Shown piece by piece: positions 40,952 through 55,589 of a stretch of DNA of 64,000 nt. Numbering within the stretch: the first letter of the stretch is position 1; every line of letters starts with the position of its first letter. The DNA lies in NCBI GenBank assembly GCA_003254885.1, contig QANT01009119.1, forward strand, positions 80,547 to 144,546, given 5' to 3'. The translations under genes and the position numbers were made by a program. The notes beneath the pieces were generated by a model. The model did not search any database. It was not told the DNA's origin and was given only the letters and a program-made list of their open reading frames with translations. This DNA is from Purshia tridentata. Lineage: Eukaryota; Streptophyta; Magnoliopsida; Rosales; Rosaceae.

Positions 40952-43876
40952 TCTTTATATCAATTTTACTTGTCAAAGTTAAATTTGTGATAAAATACTT
41001 GGGCGCGCAAGAAACCAGCTAAGAATAGGTCGCAATCAACTATTCGCCTATACATATGATAATTAGCTGTGAATGTGATTGATACACTATTATATTGAAT
41101 ACAAAATCAAACAAAGAGTTTTGTCGATAACCGGGAAAAAGAGGAGTGGAATTTTTTAAACTCTCTGATAAAAAGAAAAAAAAAATGTCTAATAATTATT
41201 AGTTTTTTATTTTTTACAGTTGGTCCCATGATTATGCCAAAATATCCGTTTTGACCTTTGAAACAAAGATTTGAAAAAAAAAAGAAAAAAGAACTTCCAA
41301 ACAAAGAATAGTAGTTCTATTGTTCGATGGTCAATATGATTAGTTCTTGTAATTAATAAATGTGATGACTAATCTAGTGTTAAAGTAGAGTGTTTAAGTT
41401 GAATGAAATAATCAAAGTAGACGGATGATATCTCACCTTCAGTATATCTCTATAAGACATAAGACACTACCCAAATTCGTCCCAATTAGTTTGGGGCCAT
41501 CTCCTTGATTTTGGAAAATATATTTAAATCCATCTCTTTAAAATTCTCATCCCAAAAAGTGCCCGTATCTATTACGTAGACCTATCCATGATGACGAGAA
41601 TAACAAAAATTAATAAAGACTACAATAATTATTCTGCATCTTAACGATCTAAAATTGATCTAACCTCTCAAATTAATATATCTTCAATTTAAGTTCTCAT
41701 AAAAGTTTATAAACTAGTATAATTGCTAGACCAAAAAAAAAAGTAGTCACTTTTTCTTCACCTGAAATCCAGCTAGATAATTTAAGAAGAAATATTAACA
41801 TTATTTAGAGTTATAATATTGGTATATAGAAACCTTTGAAAGTAGATAAATTAATATTATATTCTAAACTTAAAAATCCTCTACATATAATTTACAACAA
41901 ATAAATTAGTATTAACATATCACTTTCAAATTGACCAAACTTTAGCCTTTAGGTATAGTAGTCAAGAAATGATAAAAAAAAAGGCCAGGCGGGGCTCATT
42001 GGATTGTCACTAACTGTAGAGAGGGAAGCCGAATTTTTCCACTTTCATCGAAGCCCCTTCCCCTCCCTGATTCCCTATTGCTATTGCTGTTTAAAAGTCT
42101 TCCAGTTGACCAAATATCATGTATATCATTACATGTAGCCTGGTAAAAAAAACAAAACAAAACTTGCTTATATACCCTTCATTTTTCTTAAAAAAATAAT
42201 AAGAATAATAATGAATAATGAATAACAAATCCAATCCCATCCATTAGTTTATTAAAAGCGTCCTTGCTTATCCTGATACACTCCAATTCCAATCCCACCC
42301 ATAAATAATATTTAACATCTGAAATTGTAATATTAATGTAGGGAGTGGGGTGTGCCAAGGGGCAGTAATGAACATAGTAAGATGAGTAGGAGGCTGAATC
42401 CAGTTCTGCACAACGTGGAGATCATTTGTATTGTTTATTTGGAACATCGATCCTTGTCGTTAATCATGATTAAGCCTCTTTTGTCTGGATTCTTATTGGG
42501 CTTCTTAGGCCCCATGGCTGTTTTAAAGTTTTTGTATCGTTTTTGGGCCCTTGCGCTCCTATCAAGAACTTCTAATTTCTGTATTCTGGAAGCAATACAA
42601 ACATAATGAACGTCCCGACATTAAGTCATGGGTGGTTTAATTTATAGCATATATAATATATGCTTTGCATTCAAAATTGGATTGAAAGGAGGTAGCTACA
42701 GCCTCATCAATATGTCCAAGGGTTTAGTTCAGTACTATAGCTGGATCCCCTTGTATAGATTCCTCTATCCCTTGCAGTGATGATTCTTACTCCTGCATTC
42801 TAGGTGATCTCCTCACTGCTCACCACATTTTTTAGGTAACTTTACTGCAAATAATGGTCATACATACAGACGGATGCAACTCATATATATATATATACAA
42901 GCTTCTTAGATTAAGTATAAAAGGTTATATATATACAAATAGTTATATATATATATATATCCTCATTGATGAAAAATGATGACATGTTCTACTTCAACAA
43001 GCCTCCAATTCAATGATTGAAATTATTCATACTTTCGGTCTCATATATTAATTTAAAGATTATCCCGGAATAAAAATCCAAATTAAAAATTATTTAGCCA
43101 ATTTATTACCAATTAAATTACCATTAACAACATATTTCAATTTTTTTCTGAAGGACTTTGTCTTTTTGCACAATTTAAATGACTAACTAAATATCAATTT
43201 GGCTGATTTTTTATGAGAACAACTCTTGAAGATAGGCCTAAAAAGTTATATAATTCGGATCACTGCAGTAATCAATGTGGTCCTTGAAAGATTTTTTTTT
43301 TTTTAAAGTGAAAACATTCTCACTTGAAACTCTCTTGATAAATATATGTGTGTACACGTGTGCTGGAAACTCTCCAACACTAAATCTGTCAAGGTAATTA
43401 ACTATGTGAAGACTCGAAAACACCTGCTAGGTTCTAACTAGTACAAAAATTATATATATGGAGAACATGATGTGTCATTCAACTTTGCTACGATGGAAGA
43501 AAGCACCAAGGATAAGATATATTCTGCATACTTTTAAAAGTCAGAGATCACTGGTTTATTAAGTAGTCCTCATGGTATGTGGACATAATAACGCTGAACA
43601 CGTACACAACAAATTAATTTCATGCAAAATAGAATATTTACTTCCAGCAGTCCTAGCTGGCACTCAGATTACTTAAGGAATTTGGAAATTGGAAGCTGAT
43701 GTGGTCTAGCTTAATTTGTACAATTGGATAAACTATGCTGATATAAATATTATCACGATGATCAATTAATGAACTTTTCTGAGAACAACTCAATCCAACT
43801 ATATATATTATATATATATAAATATATATTATCTGCTTACAGATAGATATTATCACAGTTCACTAGAAGAAGAAAC

Positions 43877-44030
43877 GAAAAATCCTCTAAGTAACCTGCT
43901 AGCTAGCTAGTTTTTTATAAATTAACACACAAAATTAACTGATAAATCTGATCCAGCAGCAACTGATGGTGGTGTAAAACATTAATGTACAAATGGAGCT
44001 AGCTAGCAGGTTACTTATAGAGGATTTTTC
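43877..44030. repeat. Long hairpin (inverted repeat) with ~33-bp arms
   Basis: Left arm 43877-43908 (GAAAAATCCTCT, AAGTAACC, TGCTAGCTAGCT). The right arm 43997-44030 is its reverse complement apart from a two-base AT bulge. The arms are separated by 88 bp, and pairing fades both outside and inside them. It lies about 580 bp downstream of the first bHLH gene. Either a MITE remnant or a foldback able to make small RNA. Confidence 0.75.
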
Positions 44031-44613
44031 TGAAGTACAAGTTTGATAAACATATCTTACGTTTACTGCCTGCTACATATATATATAAACCTAGCTTTCA
44101 ACTGTTGTGTAACATATACTAGCCAGTACTTATATATCTGAAAGTATATTTTACACAACAGGTAATGATTAACATATAGATTACGAACTATGTTGACAAC
44201 ATGAACATCAAAGTGAACACGTACTGATGAAGAACATTAGCTGGCACGACTTTCTGCAGTTGCATGAGCTAATGAGCTCAAAGGATCAAATATCTATATA
44301 TTTTTCTATAATATATGATAAGCCAAGTAATTCCATATATAGAAATTAAGTTTACGAAAATTAGTTTTGAGTTACCAGATTTTCAAATCCAGTGCAATCT
44401 ATTTCCCAATTCAAAGAAACGACCAGCTTGCTATAAATGAAACATCAGATTGAGCAAGAAATACTTACGCAAATCGATCACAAATACAAAACCAAGCACT
44501 AGGGTACGTGCTTAATTTCTAATCAACTTAATTAAGGTCAATTAATGTACGTAGTGAAGAGAATACCTAGCAAGCTAGCTCGATCCGAACAAGAAATTGA
44601 GATATGTGGTCGA

Positions 44614-45634
44614 TCAATCAGAATTGCAACAATATGTATTTAGTTTGAGTTGCAACTCAGACAAATTGAGGCTTGCCAAATCCTCGTCCACCTGTGAATT
44701 ATTGAGCATTATATTTTGGATATATATGTACGTATGATCAATTCTGATGCTCATATAATTTAATTAATATTACCTGGCACTGAATGGTGTGAAACAACCT
44801 TTGATTTACTGTGGTGGAGGCACAACCAACAACGGTAAGACCTTGTTCAAGTAACACTTTGAGCACTCCTGAAAGAGGTCTAGGAAAGGCGCCTTCCCCA
44901 CTAGTACTAGTACTACTGCAGCTGCAGCTTATCAAATTATCCACTCCATCCCAACCACTTGCATTTGGGAGAACCATGATGGAGCAATTATTAAGCAAAT
45001 CACTCCCCAAACTTTCAGAACATGTAGTTGACCTAATTTGAAGCTTTTGCCTCTCAGCATTCAGTTCTTGGATCTTCCTCTCCATGTGCTTTATGTAATT
45101 CACCGCCTCGTTCATGTGCTCGGTGATGGAACGCTTTCCCTGTAATTAATTATAACCCCATCAATTACAAAAACCTAGCTAGCTAAAAGCCTAAAACCAT
45201 ACAATTAAGTGTATACTTAATTAATTTATACCCAATATGATGGAGTTGGAGATCATGACCTTGATGAATTCAGGAGGGAGGAGAGATCGAAGCGATGCAT
45301 TAAGAACTGCCATTTTCTGTCTTCTTTGGCGTTCGTTGTCCCGTCGCATGATCTTATTACTTTCATGACTAGCATTTGCTTCATTAATGTTTTGGGGATT
45401 ATTAGCTAATCTCATATCATCATCAACATCATGTTGCTTCCGGGCTTTTCCCATACACGATCGTTGACTTGATCCCTCAGATGGCAAGACCTGGTGACCC
45501 CGCATCAGGAAAAGCTGATCTTGTTGCGTGATCATATGATTTTCTTGGTGAGGAATATTATTAATGGATGAGGAGATTTGGAATACCAAATCTTTATTGC
45601 TTTGATTATCATAATCATGATGGAAAGTAAACAT
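44614..45634 (-). CDS. bHLH transcription factor, copy A (bHLH36/118/120-type)
   Basis: Exons 45260-45634, 44774-45139 and 44614-44691 join to 272 residues. The N-terminal motif DLVFQISSS is typical of this plant bHLH subgroup. The basic region reads MRRDNERQRRQKM and helix 1 LNASLRSLLPPEFIK. The first intron falls exactly after FIK, and helix 2 begins GKRSITEHMNEAVNYIKHM. The C-terminal half carries the ACT-like regulatory segment (LLEQGLTVVGC... HTIQCQ) and ends in the VDEDLASLN exon. The His of the usual H-x3-E-x2-R DNA-contact set is Arg here, while Glu and Arg are kept; copies B and C have His. Expected to be a nuclear dimeric factor. Its target and biological role cannot be told. Confidence 0.93.
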
Positions 45635-48600
45635 TGAACACAGACCATATATCGATCAATTGCTAGTCTTGATTGTGTTATCGTACTAATTATAATGGAC
45701 ATATATAGATACATTAATTTGTTAAGAGTAAAGAGTGTATATATATACTACTAGTACTAATCAATAATCAGCTAGGTTGTTGAGGGATTTAAATATTATT
45801 TTATATGCTCAAGATTCTTTGTTTGTAATAATGGACCTCTTCTTCCAAGTTCCTTAATTACTTAAAGCTAGGGAGGGGCAAAGGTGGTGGTAACGTTGGA
45901 CCGCATCATAAAGCTACATCCCTTGTGTTCTGTGTGTGCCACTCTTTAGTAGTTTAGTCTTTCACACTTTCTCCTCAACCAATTACTGCCATTTACTTTC
46001 CCATTTGGTGGATCACCACCATGTCGGCAGTCGAGGCATATATGCCATGGCCAGCCAAGCGTTTCAGGGGACAGCTCCGAAACGTGAAATTAGCAAGCGG
46101 GCCTTATTTTCTATTTAAAAGATCAAACACATATACAACATAATTAAAATGATCATTCAAATAACATTACTCATTTATTTAATCACTTATTTGAAATATA
46201 AAATACATTATCATTATTGCAAAAGCTAACTAATGGGACCCACAAACACAGTTTCCGGACTCTTTTTTGTGAACTTCGAAACTTTTATTTTTAATAATTT
46301 TTTACATATAACAATAAGTACATGGAATTTTCTGTACATCAAGGAAGACCTAAAAAACATTGACTATTTCTCATCATCCCTAATTCAATTCGTTCCTTAC
46401 AACAAGACTATTGTTCACCTCGATCGATATATAATATACTTTTGCTACTATTCTGGTTCAGGACTTCTAGCTAAAATAGCTTGAATTGTCCATCAATAAT
46501 TGTGATTGGGCCACCATGTTTATATTAGAAAATTGATTTTGAACACGTGTTCCTTATCAAAGGACGGTTGCCCATATTACAAACCAAGATACGGATATTA
46601 TAATAATAATAATTATCTGCAATTAATTAATTTGAGGAAGGAGAGCCGCAATATAAACAGTATCACGGCAAAGATATGACAGACACTATTCCTCTCTATT
46701 TTATTGTTATGGGCAGTCCACATATAATAATTCAACTAAATCTATTTTCGTAAGTTCTTTAAAGCCATATCGATCTGTAAAGTTGTTAGCAAAAATGAAA
46801 TCAATATGCATAAATTAACCATATGCAAAAGACCCAAAGATTAGCTTCAGTCTGTAATTCCCTAAAACGCATATTATATATTTATTTTAGTTACATATTT
46901 TTATAATTGTATCCACATCATCTAGCAAGTCATATCTAATTTTTTATTTTCAAACTTCTATAAAATCAAATCAACCGCATTTATAAAGAAATTTAATGCA
47001 AGGTTTAACATAAAAATAAATTTATGTAGATTAATTAACATATTTTGGTGATATATCAATTATGATTGCGTAAAAGTACGTTATGCAGATATTGAAGAAA
47101 AACTAGTCTGTTTAATTAGTGGCCGGGTGTAGATCCTTAATTTACATGCTTTCAAAGGTCGTTGGTCATGGACACATCGATCGATCATCATCATTATCAC
47201 CAACCTTAAGTGAGACTGAGAGACCGAGTATTAATAAACATATATATATATATATATGTTGTAGTTATTTTTTATTTTTTCGTCAGAATTTTCTAGTGAT
47301 TTATATTGGCAAAGTTGGAGCATTGCTGTTTCTGAATACCAATAGGCATTAGCCAAATCCTTAATAATTAAATTTTTTAATAAACGGGTTTTAAGAATAA
47401 CAGAAGCATAGCTCGGAGATTGGGTCCTGACAGGTCCTGTCTGCTCGTCCACGACAAGCCTCAAGGTTGGCACCACACCGTAAGACATGAGCTTCATTAG
47501 TTTACTTAGCTGATGTGCATTCAACTAGTTCAGCTGTTCAAGTGCATTCAACTAGACCAGGAAATCCGTAATGGTACAAATTGTTGTTTGTTCTTGGTTT
47601 AATTAACTTTATTAGATTGCCTCAATCTTTTCTTTTTATATCTCAAGTTATTAAGATTATCCTATGACATATAATTCATTAATTTGATCTAATAATTAAA
47701 AAATGAATATGCTATAAAATTCGGTATAGTTTGTATAGTATAATAATTGATGTACTATAATTCGGTACATGTAATTCATTAATAAATATAGTATATTGAA
47801 TTTTCCAACTGAAATATCCCCAAGTTAGCTATGAAGTTACACCAAGAATTAAACACATGTTTTGAAAACATTTCAATTAATAAAACACATGTAATTTATC
47901 TATGTCATACTATGTGTATATTTACTAATATTATATTTTAAAGTATAAATTCGTCATTCACTTATATTAACACAAGATATATGATGTTACAGTTACATCC
48001 AATAATTTTTTTAATTTATTGATAAATCATCCAAATAAATTTTTTTTATGACTACTCTTGTTTTCAATACATGCCAACTAACTCCTAATTATTTTCATAT
48101 TTTCACTCAAGAGTTTTAAAGTTGACCTAGAAAGACAAATTGCAAAAACAATATATACACTTTTTAAGGAAATATACATTCTTTGTCTGACACCACAACT
48201 ATTAAACTACATTCAACTGCAATGCACAAATTGAGAATAAATTTGGTACATTTAGGCTTAGTTTGGTATTGCAGTGAGAAAAAAACTGTAGTGAAGTAAT
48301 ACAGCTGTGAAGTAATGTTAGTTGAGTGTTTGGTAAACTATATTTTCAAAAGTGCTGTGAGTACAAAAGTAGTATGAAGGTGTTTGGTAAATTGTAATAT
48401 AAAATTGCTGTTACCGTTCATAAATACTAAAATGGACATGATGCTGAACCTTTTTTTGACTTATTTATTTGAAAAAAAAAAAGCATTTTATTAGTTTATA
48501 ATTTTTGGTCTACAAATTTATATATATTAGCATTAAAATTATAGACCACAAAACAAAATTATTAAATAAGTATGCATATTATTTTTGTAAGAATATTTTA

Positions 48601-49427
48601 ATTTTATTTGTACAAATAGAATATCATAATTAGTAATATCAATATAAAATAGCCATATTAAAAGTACATCCACCATCACATACATCATACATATATATCA
48701 TAGTTGAAAAATGAGGATAATAGTTGTCATTTTATTAAAAAAGTGATGATAGATTGGATAAAAATAATTTTGGCTACAATTGTCACTCACTATAGTTTTG
48801 AAAAGTAGGTTTCAAACTGTAGTGAATATTTGTAGTGATTGACTTCAAATAGTCACTCACTACAATTTTTGAATTTTTACCAAACACCAAAACTGTTGCA
48901 AGTGACTTAGAATTTGTCATTCGCAATAGTTTTTAGGTCTCCCACTACAATTCCAAACTGAGCCTTAATCCTAGAGAAAATCACAACTACACTTGGATAG
49001 CTCCGAATTAATCATGATGGATTAAATCGATCTTCATCCAGATATATATTTAAAAAGATTGTACATATCTACACATTTTTTTGGATCCAATAATGCACTA
49101 AATCCTCTTCTGGTATATAGAATGAGCTCTATATTGTTCAGAATTATATATATATATGGCTTTTAATAAACACATTTTGCCCAACAAATTAAAAACGCAC
49201 AAACCAATTATATGCCAGAACTGTAGGCATTAATTGGTGAAGATAGAGAGAATGATCAAGAGATAATTCAAGCAAGCAAAATGCAGCTGATCATCAGTTT
49301 AATTAATAAACCTAGAAACGTACTTAACATTTATAGACTTTCTGTTAGGTACATATACAATATATATATATAACCAAGGAGAAGATTTTAACTAAGCAGC
49401 AATAGCTATATATATATAAACACAATG
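45635..49427. other. Intergenic region between bHLH copies A and B
   Basis: About 3.8 kb, AT-rich, with a 710-bp Harbinger-like MITE at 48255-48964 and TA tracts. The proximal few hundred bases are promoter of copy A. No further coding region supported. Confidence 0.55.
48255..48964. mobile_element. Tourist-like (PIF/Harbinger) MITE, 710 bp
   Basis: The left end reads GGCTTAGTTTGGTATTGCAG. The right end read on the other strand gives GGCTCAGTTTGGAATTGTAG, a 20-bp inverted terminus with three mismatches, and the similarity continues through TGAG/TGGG. Both sides carry TTA (48252-48254 and 48965-48967), the target duplication of PIF/Harbinger elements. Internal sub-repeats of the type TGTAGTGA and TTTGGTAAA occur near both ends. 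No coding frame. Confidence 0.88.
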
Positions 49428-50455
49428 TTACTTGGAAAATAGAGTGGATGATGAGATGGCTTCAGTGAGATTCTGCTGCAGCCCAGAAAAGTCTATGCAT
49501 GTGGGATCTCTAACCTGTGAAGTTGTACATGAAAAAGAAGTAATTAATATTAATTCTTGCATTCATATAACTGGTGCAATCATATATAAAAACCTAATTA
49601 ATTATTTAAACTAATTAACCGCGCCGGACTAGATTAATTACACTACCTGGGATTGTATGGTGTAGATAAGCCTTTTGTTAAGCTGGGCAGTAGCACAGCT
49701 TATTACAGTGAGTCCTTGTCCAACTAGTATGTCCAGCAATCTTGAGAGGACCAAACCACCTTGCTCCCCAGAGCCACCTGCAGTAGTACTGATTACAATC
49801 TCAATGCCGCCTAAGCAATTGGGGTGGACTGCAACACAAATATTCCCAGCAGGGCCAAGAACACTCAACTTGGACAATCTCTTTGGCTCATCTTTCTCGG
49901 CACCAAGTGTTTTGATCCTCATCTTCAGGTGATTGATATAATTCAAAGCTTCGTTCATATGATCTACCAATGAACGCTTTCCCTGAAATTTTAGAGATCA
50001 ACGAGGTTTGTTAATTATATATTACCAAAGAAAATTTTGGAGAATATGTTTAAACCCCCAAGTTTTTGGCATAATGAAAAACCAAACCCATAAAAAATTA
50101 ACAAAGCAAAAGCCTAGACCAATTTATTGCAGATAAATTAAGTTACATATTAATAATGAACCAAGAACTAAGCTAGAGAAATTAAATTAATTATGGTTGC
50201 ACATATATATGCGAGCTTTACCTTGATATACTCATGAGGGAGTACGGATCTAAGTGATGCATAAAGGGCGGCCATTTCTTGCCTTCTTTTCCTTTCCATA
50301 TCTCTGTGCATCATCTTCTTTTTGTCATCATCATTACAATTCTGATCATGATTTTGACTGTCCAAACTAACCAAAGATTTTCTCGGCTGCCGACGTAGTC
50401 GACCGGCCGTATTATTGTTAGTATTGAGTCTATTGACCAAATTACGGAGATCCAT
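49428..50455 (-). CDS. bHLH transcription factor, copy B, short N-terminus
   Basis: Exons 50222-50455, 49647-49982 and 49428-49514 join to 218 residues. The basic region HRDMERKRRQEM has the full H-E-R contact set. Helix 1 ends EYIK at the conserved phase-0 intron, and helix 2 starts GKRSLVDHMNEALNYINHL. The C-terminal ACT-like part (GGIEIVIS, LVGQGLTVISC, YTIQSQ) is present, then a third exon VRDPTCIDFSGLQQNL. It begins at MDLRNLVNRL and lacks the LVFQISS block seen at the N-terminus of copies A and C. No in-frame ATG upstream restores it. Either the start was lost or an upstream exon lies unseen. Confidence 0.9.
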
Positions 50456-53400
50456 TGAATTAAGCCGCAAGTGGCAAAATCAGATCTTGTGGGATTCTAT
50501 TTATTTTGTTCCATGGAATAAATAGATGAATTGCAGTGTAGACCAACTCATCATTCCTTTGATGTCAAGGAAACATTCTAACTATAATTTTAAGGCTTAT
50601 TAATAGATTTGCCCCTGAAATATATATATTTTTTTAATTTTCAAAAAGTTAAAAATATTCTCATTTTGCTTTTTGAATTTTACAAATAACTCCTAATAAT
50701 CAAATTTTTTGTAAACTTCATTCATTATTTTAGTTTTTATCTCAACATTGACTTGACTTTTGACTTATCATCAATTTTTTACCAAAATTAGCAATATTAA
50801 TTATACTTGTTTTGAAACTGTTCATCTTTTCTTTCTAACCATATAAAAATACTTAAAACATAGTTCTAAAACTCTAGATAATGAATAGATTTGAGGGTGT
50901 AGATATGGTAGGTAAAGTAGAAGGATTTAATTTTAAAGGGACAAAATGAAAATAAAATATATGTTTTAAAGGACAAATTCATAAATAAGCCTAACATTAA
51001 TTAATAGATTACTCAATAACTTTCTAATGAAGCTTTTTTTTTTGGGTTTGGTCAGGCAAAAGTAGTAGATGCGTTAGCTAGGGTTTTGGATATGATCTTC
51101 CGTGGACCAAATTAATATCCAGGACAGGATTCCCAAAAAATCTCCTGCCATGTATTAATATATATAAAACTTGTTCGTGGGCAATGTACTTATGTGGAAA
51201 ATGGAAATGCAACCCCACCCACGTTCCTTTTTTCTCCTCTATTTTTCTTTGGCCAAATTTAATTATTTGCTGTTATGGGTTAAAACTTTATATATATATA
51301 TATAAAATGCGTCAAATTGATAAATTTTAGTACCGAAACGGAAGAGCTAAGTGAGCCACACAAAGAATAAAAGCAAAGGTTCCCCTATATATATATATAT
51401 GTTCATTTTAAAGCATTAAAACATATGAATTAATATCTACATTGTTTCCGAAACTTAAAACTTACTGCGAAGCAATTTATTTATTTATTTATTTTTGGCC
51501 AAACAAAGAAATTTAATTTTGAACCCATATATGTGATGATGACTTAATTTGAAGGCAATTCCGGCCATTTGTAACCAACAATTAATATGCTAGCTTAACA
51601 AATTAACTTTCTAAATTTAATAATACTTTAAATTTTATCTTTATTCAACCTGAAACATTCATTATTGTTCAAACTCAAGCATATCCAAATAAGGTATTTA
51701 AAGCATACCCAAGTTTTAGTAAAATTATAAAGTGTAACTCTACAAGCATTACATGCATATTGCATCATAATAACTATGTAATAATTACATACAATTAGCG
51801 TTAGGAAAAAAAGATTAGTTTTAAACCACTTCTTGTGGTTTAAAAATAATTATATTTTTTACATGAATTTATGAGTTAAACTTACAACTTTTTGTGACTT
51901 TTTGAAATGAATAATTGAAAACAGGACATTTGCCCTTCCCACGCCCACCTCTTCCCCGGCCCTTCCACGAAGCATGTCAAAGAGAAAGAGGAGAAGAGGA
52001 GGTTCTCTCTTTAACTTGTCTTTTAAATTTAATGCTAAAAATTAATCAAATTTTCTAATCACATTATGTAGATAATAGATTCCATCTCATCTAACATACC
52101 AGAAACAAAAACAAAAATGAAAGACTTAGCAGTTGTCATTGCATATAATTTTTTCTCATAAAGAAGATAATTTGCTGGTCCTAGTATGAAAAGGTCTAAA
52201 TGTATTTACGGCTTAAACTTTTAGGTATCGCATCCATCCAACTGAGAACCCAAGTTGACCTTATGATATTGAATGTAATTCATTACATGGTCATCAGTTC
52301 TTATATAGTTGTTAAACCCAAGTTGCATGCGTAGAATTAATATTTGGGTACTTTGGATATCAGACTCATAGGTTTTAGAAATATGATAATACTAGCTACG
52401 GTAGGAGCACTCTAATTAATATATATGAAGCTAACCGCCCTTTTGGCCTTATCATGTACATAACTAATTTCATAATCTAAACTGTTCATTTTTTAAGCCT
52501 CATTTCAAGATCATTATTACAAACAAATTTAAAATCATTTAATCATGTAGATGTGATAAAATAAATAGATAAACACTATCATCTAAATAAATAACCTAGA
52601 ATCCCTATATCTAAATGATAATATATCCTAAAACCCTAAACTGATCATAATTTGATCTATACCATAAAATCCCTATATATATATATATATATATATACAT
52701 GTTAGTCTTGTTAAAAATGGCCCCCAAAAAAAAAAAGAGAAAAGTTCTGCTGAGAAATTGTGTATATATATATAATCATCAAAATACAATATGGTTCGCA
52801 TCATTGAATTCCTCTATGATGAGCAGGTGATCATTACATACTATGTATATATTAGAACTTCCATCTTGAGTAGTGAATGATCCAGATACTTACACGAATG
52901 GCCATGCATCTGAATAATTTTAAAAAGTAAGATAATTAAACTTATTATTAATTAATTAATTGAGGCTATGTGAGCCATCCTTAGCAAAGTATAATCATGA
53001 TCGATCTGTTTACGTCTTGGTCTCTTCTATACAATCCTTCATATCCACAATCAATAAACATATATAGTCGACATTTTAACTAATTACAATATTCGGTATC
53101 TTTTGGTATGATCACTAATATTGTGATCTTTTCAATTAATTAATATAGAAAGGGGAAGATTACATGAAGATTTGCTCACAATATAAAATTTAAAACTTAT
53201 TTAATCTGATATATATATATATGCTGGGTTTGGTGATGAGGAATATATATGACTCGGCATGGTGTGCCCTTGGGACCGTACCGGGAAACATGGGGCTTTT
53301 CCAAGTGGTTACCCAAAACATGTGGGGCATTACTAATTCAGATATATATATTGCAATTGCATACTTAATTTTTGAGGATTATTTAGCCTGATGTTCCATA

Positions 53401-55589
53401 TATGCAATACATAGACTCGTACGTATTTGATAGCTACACTAGTTACAAGGTTATAATTTGTTAGGGTATTATATATGTTATCGCTGACGGGCTTCCATAT
53501 ATAAGAATCCAAGATATTCCCTCTCTAATCTCTTCCGTTATCACAAGCTATATTAATTATTTAATATAAATTGTAACCAAAGTCCAAATGGAAAGTCCAT
53601 AAACCGACATTACTTTAATTTGGTACAGACCACGTGCACGTACATCTATCAAAAAAATGGGTAGACCACCGTCCTATTTTAAAGAACAAATGATTTTTTT
53701 TTTTTTTGTCTGGAGAACAAATCATTCATAAAATGACAAATATTATATAACTATATTCTAACTTAATTAGTTCTACTCGATCATATCCATGCATGCATTT
53801 TATATGCATTTCAGAGTTGACTTGAGGGTAACCATTGTTTTGAACTTCTAAAGCTTTTAAAATTTAAAATTTATAAATTCGTTATCTAATTTTATAATTT
53901 ATACTATGTTAAACTTAAATAATGTCCTGTGGCCAAAAAAAAAACTTAAATAATGTCCATACAAAATTGAGGTGTTAATATATTTCACTTTAAATCTTTA
54001 TAGTCTCAAGACCGGCCTGAATTTACAAGATGATTATCGTAATGTGCATATATAGGGGCATATATGAGGGCACCTAGCTAGCTTCATGCCCAAAATTTTC
54101 TCTTTCCTTTTGTTTTTTGTTTTTTGTTTTTTTTAATGAGATTCCTCTTTTGTTGTTTGGCTAATCAAACAAAAAAATTTAGTACACACCCATCTTAGAG
54201 AATAATACGCTGTGTTCTAATAGTCGTAGTATAAACCCACACCGTACCTTGTTTTTATTTGATCCCGGCAGAAAACTATTGGTCCATCTAAATGTTAGCT
54301 AACATGGGATCAATTATAAAATTTATGTGTAAAACCCATGAGCCTGACTTATTCTCATAAACCGGTTTGTACAAAGAGGACTGCCCAAAGCTTATATAGT
54401 GCACAACTTAACTATATTTTGACAATGTGAAATATTTAACACTAAAGAGTTACTCCTGCATGGGACCAGCAAGGTACCCACGTATATAGGACCAAGCCCT
54501 TTTTTTTATTTTATCAAAGTAACCAAAAAAGAAAAGAAAAAACATAGAACAACAAGAAATATAAATATATTGCTGATTATATATCATCAGTTTCGAATTA
54601 GATCGAGGAATCAATAAGCATAGAACAACAACTACTTTTAAAGTACTAAGGCCCAAGATTTCTTGTACAGTACTAGTCTGCACAGCCTGAGTGCTTGGGA
54701 ACAATTATTCGTGACATATGTTATTATAATAGATTTGATACTTGATTTGATTTGTTAGGAATTTAAAAAGAATTAGGAAGTAGCTAAGCTAGCTGTTTCT
54801 TTGAGCAATTAATATTAATTTGTTTCGGAATGGAAGCACATCGATCGATCAACAACTCCTTGTTGTCCAACTCATAAAGCTAACAAGCACAGGCTATTTA
54901 ATTCCTTACAAATCTTCTTGTTGATACTGTTGGTGGTTATACTGCTTTCTTTGCTCTCTTTCCGGCCCCAACAGTAAGCTCCGGTGCATGCACACCGCAA
55001 TCATGTTATCAACTTATATATATATATATATATATATATGCCACATTAATTTTCAAAATGGGTCAAGATACATTATACATATCAGCTTAATTCCCATCTC
55101 TTTACCCTATTACATATTACTAAAAAAAACACACACACATTTCTTCTAAAGAGAATGTGTAATTAAGTCTCGATTAATATTCCTTCGGAAATAAAAAGAA
55201 CTGAGATATAATGAGCACTCTAGTCAAATATCATTATTATATTGATGTTTTAGGCATGTGATCGATCCATATCTAATGTGAATGCAAATGGCTAGGGTTA
55301 ACTTTTGTGTATAGGAACAGTGCCAAGGAGCATATTAATTAATTAACGAAATTGCTAGCTTTAAAGTAAGTGAGCGATGAAGTCACTTGTTATGTCACCG
55401 GCCCATAGGAACAGTACTACACTCATCATCGAGATCTTGTATGTGAAATTTCAAGGAATCTTTGGAATTTTAATTAGTTTAGTTTGTCCCATCAAAGGTC
55501 TTCCATATCTCCTGCTTTAAACCCAGCTAGCCTCGATTGTGAATTGCCAAAGTTTAGAGAATAAAAGGTTTGAAGGTGTTCAATAATTA
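50456..55589. other. Intergenic region between bHLH copies B and C
   Basis: About 5.1 kb, very AT-rich, with (TA)n runs (for example 55015-55039) and no domain-bearing frame. Since B is on the minus strand and C on the plus, this region contains the promoters of both divergent genes. Confidence 0.55.
55015..55039. repeat. (TA)n microsatellite upstream of bHLH copy C
   Basis: About twelve TA units, 550 bp before the start codon of bHLH copy C. Confidence 0.9.

Larger units (their letters stand above)
39670..44613. other. Intergenic region with MITE and hairpin, no gene
   Basis: About 4.9 kb. It holds the promoter side of the PTI1-like kinase, a Harbinger-like MITE (40316-40805), a 30-bp tandem duplication (40892-40951), TA-rich tracts and a long hairpin (43877-44030). 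Frames of 60-85 codons here have no recognisable domain. Confidence 0.55.
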
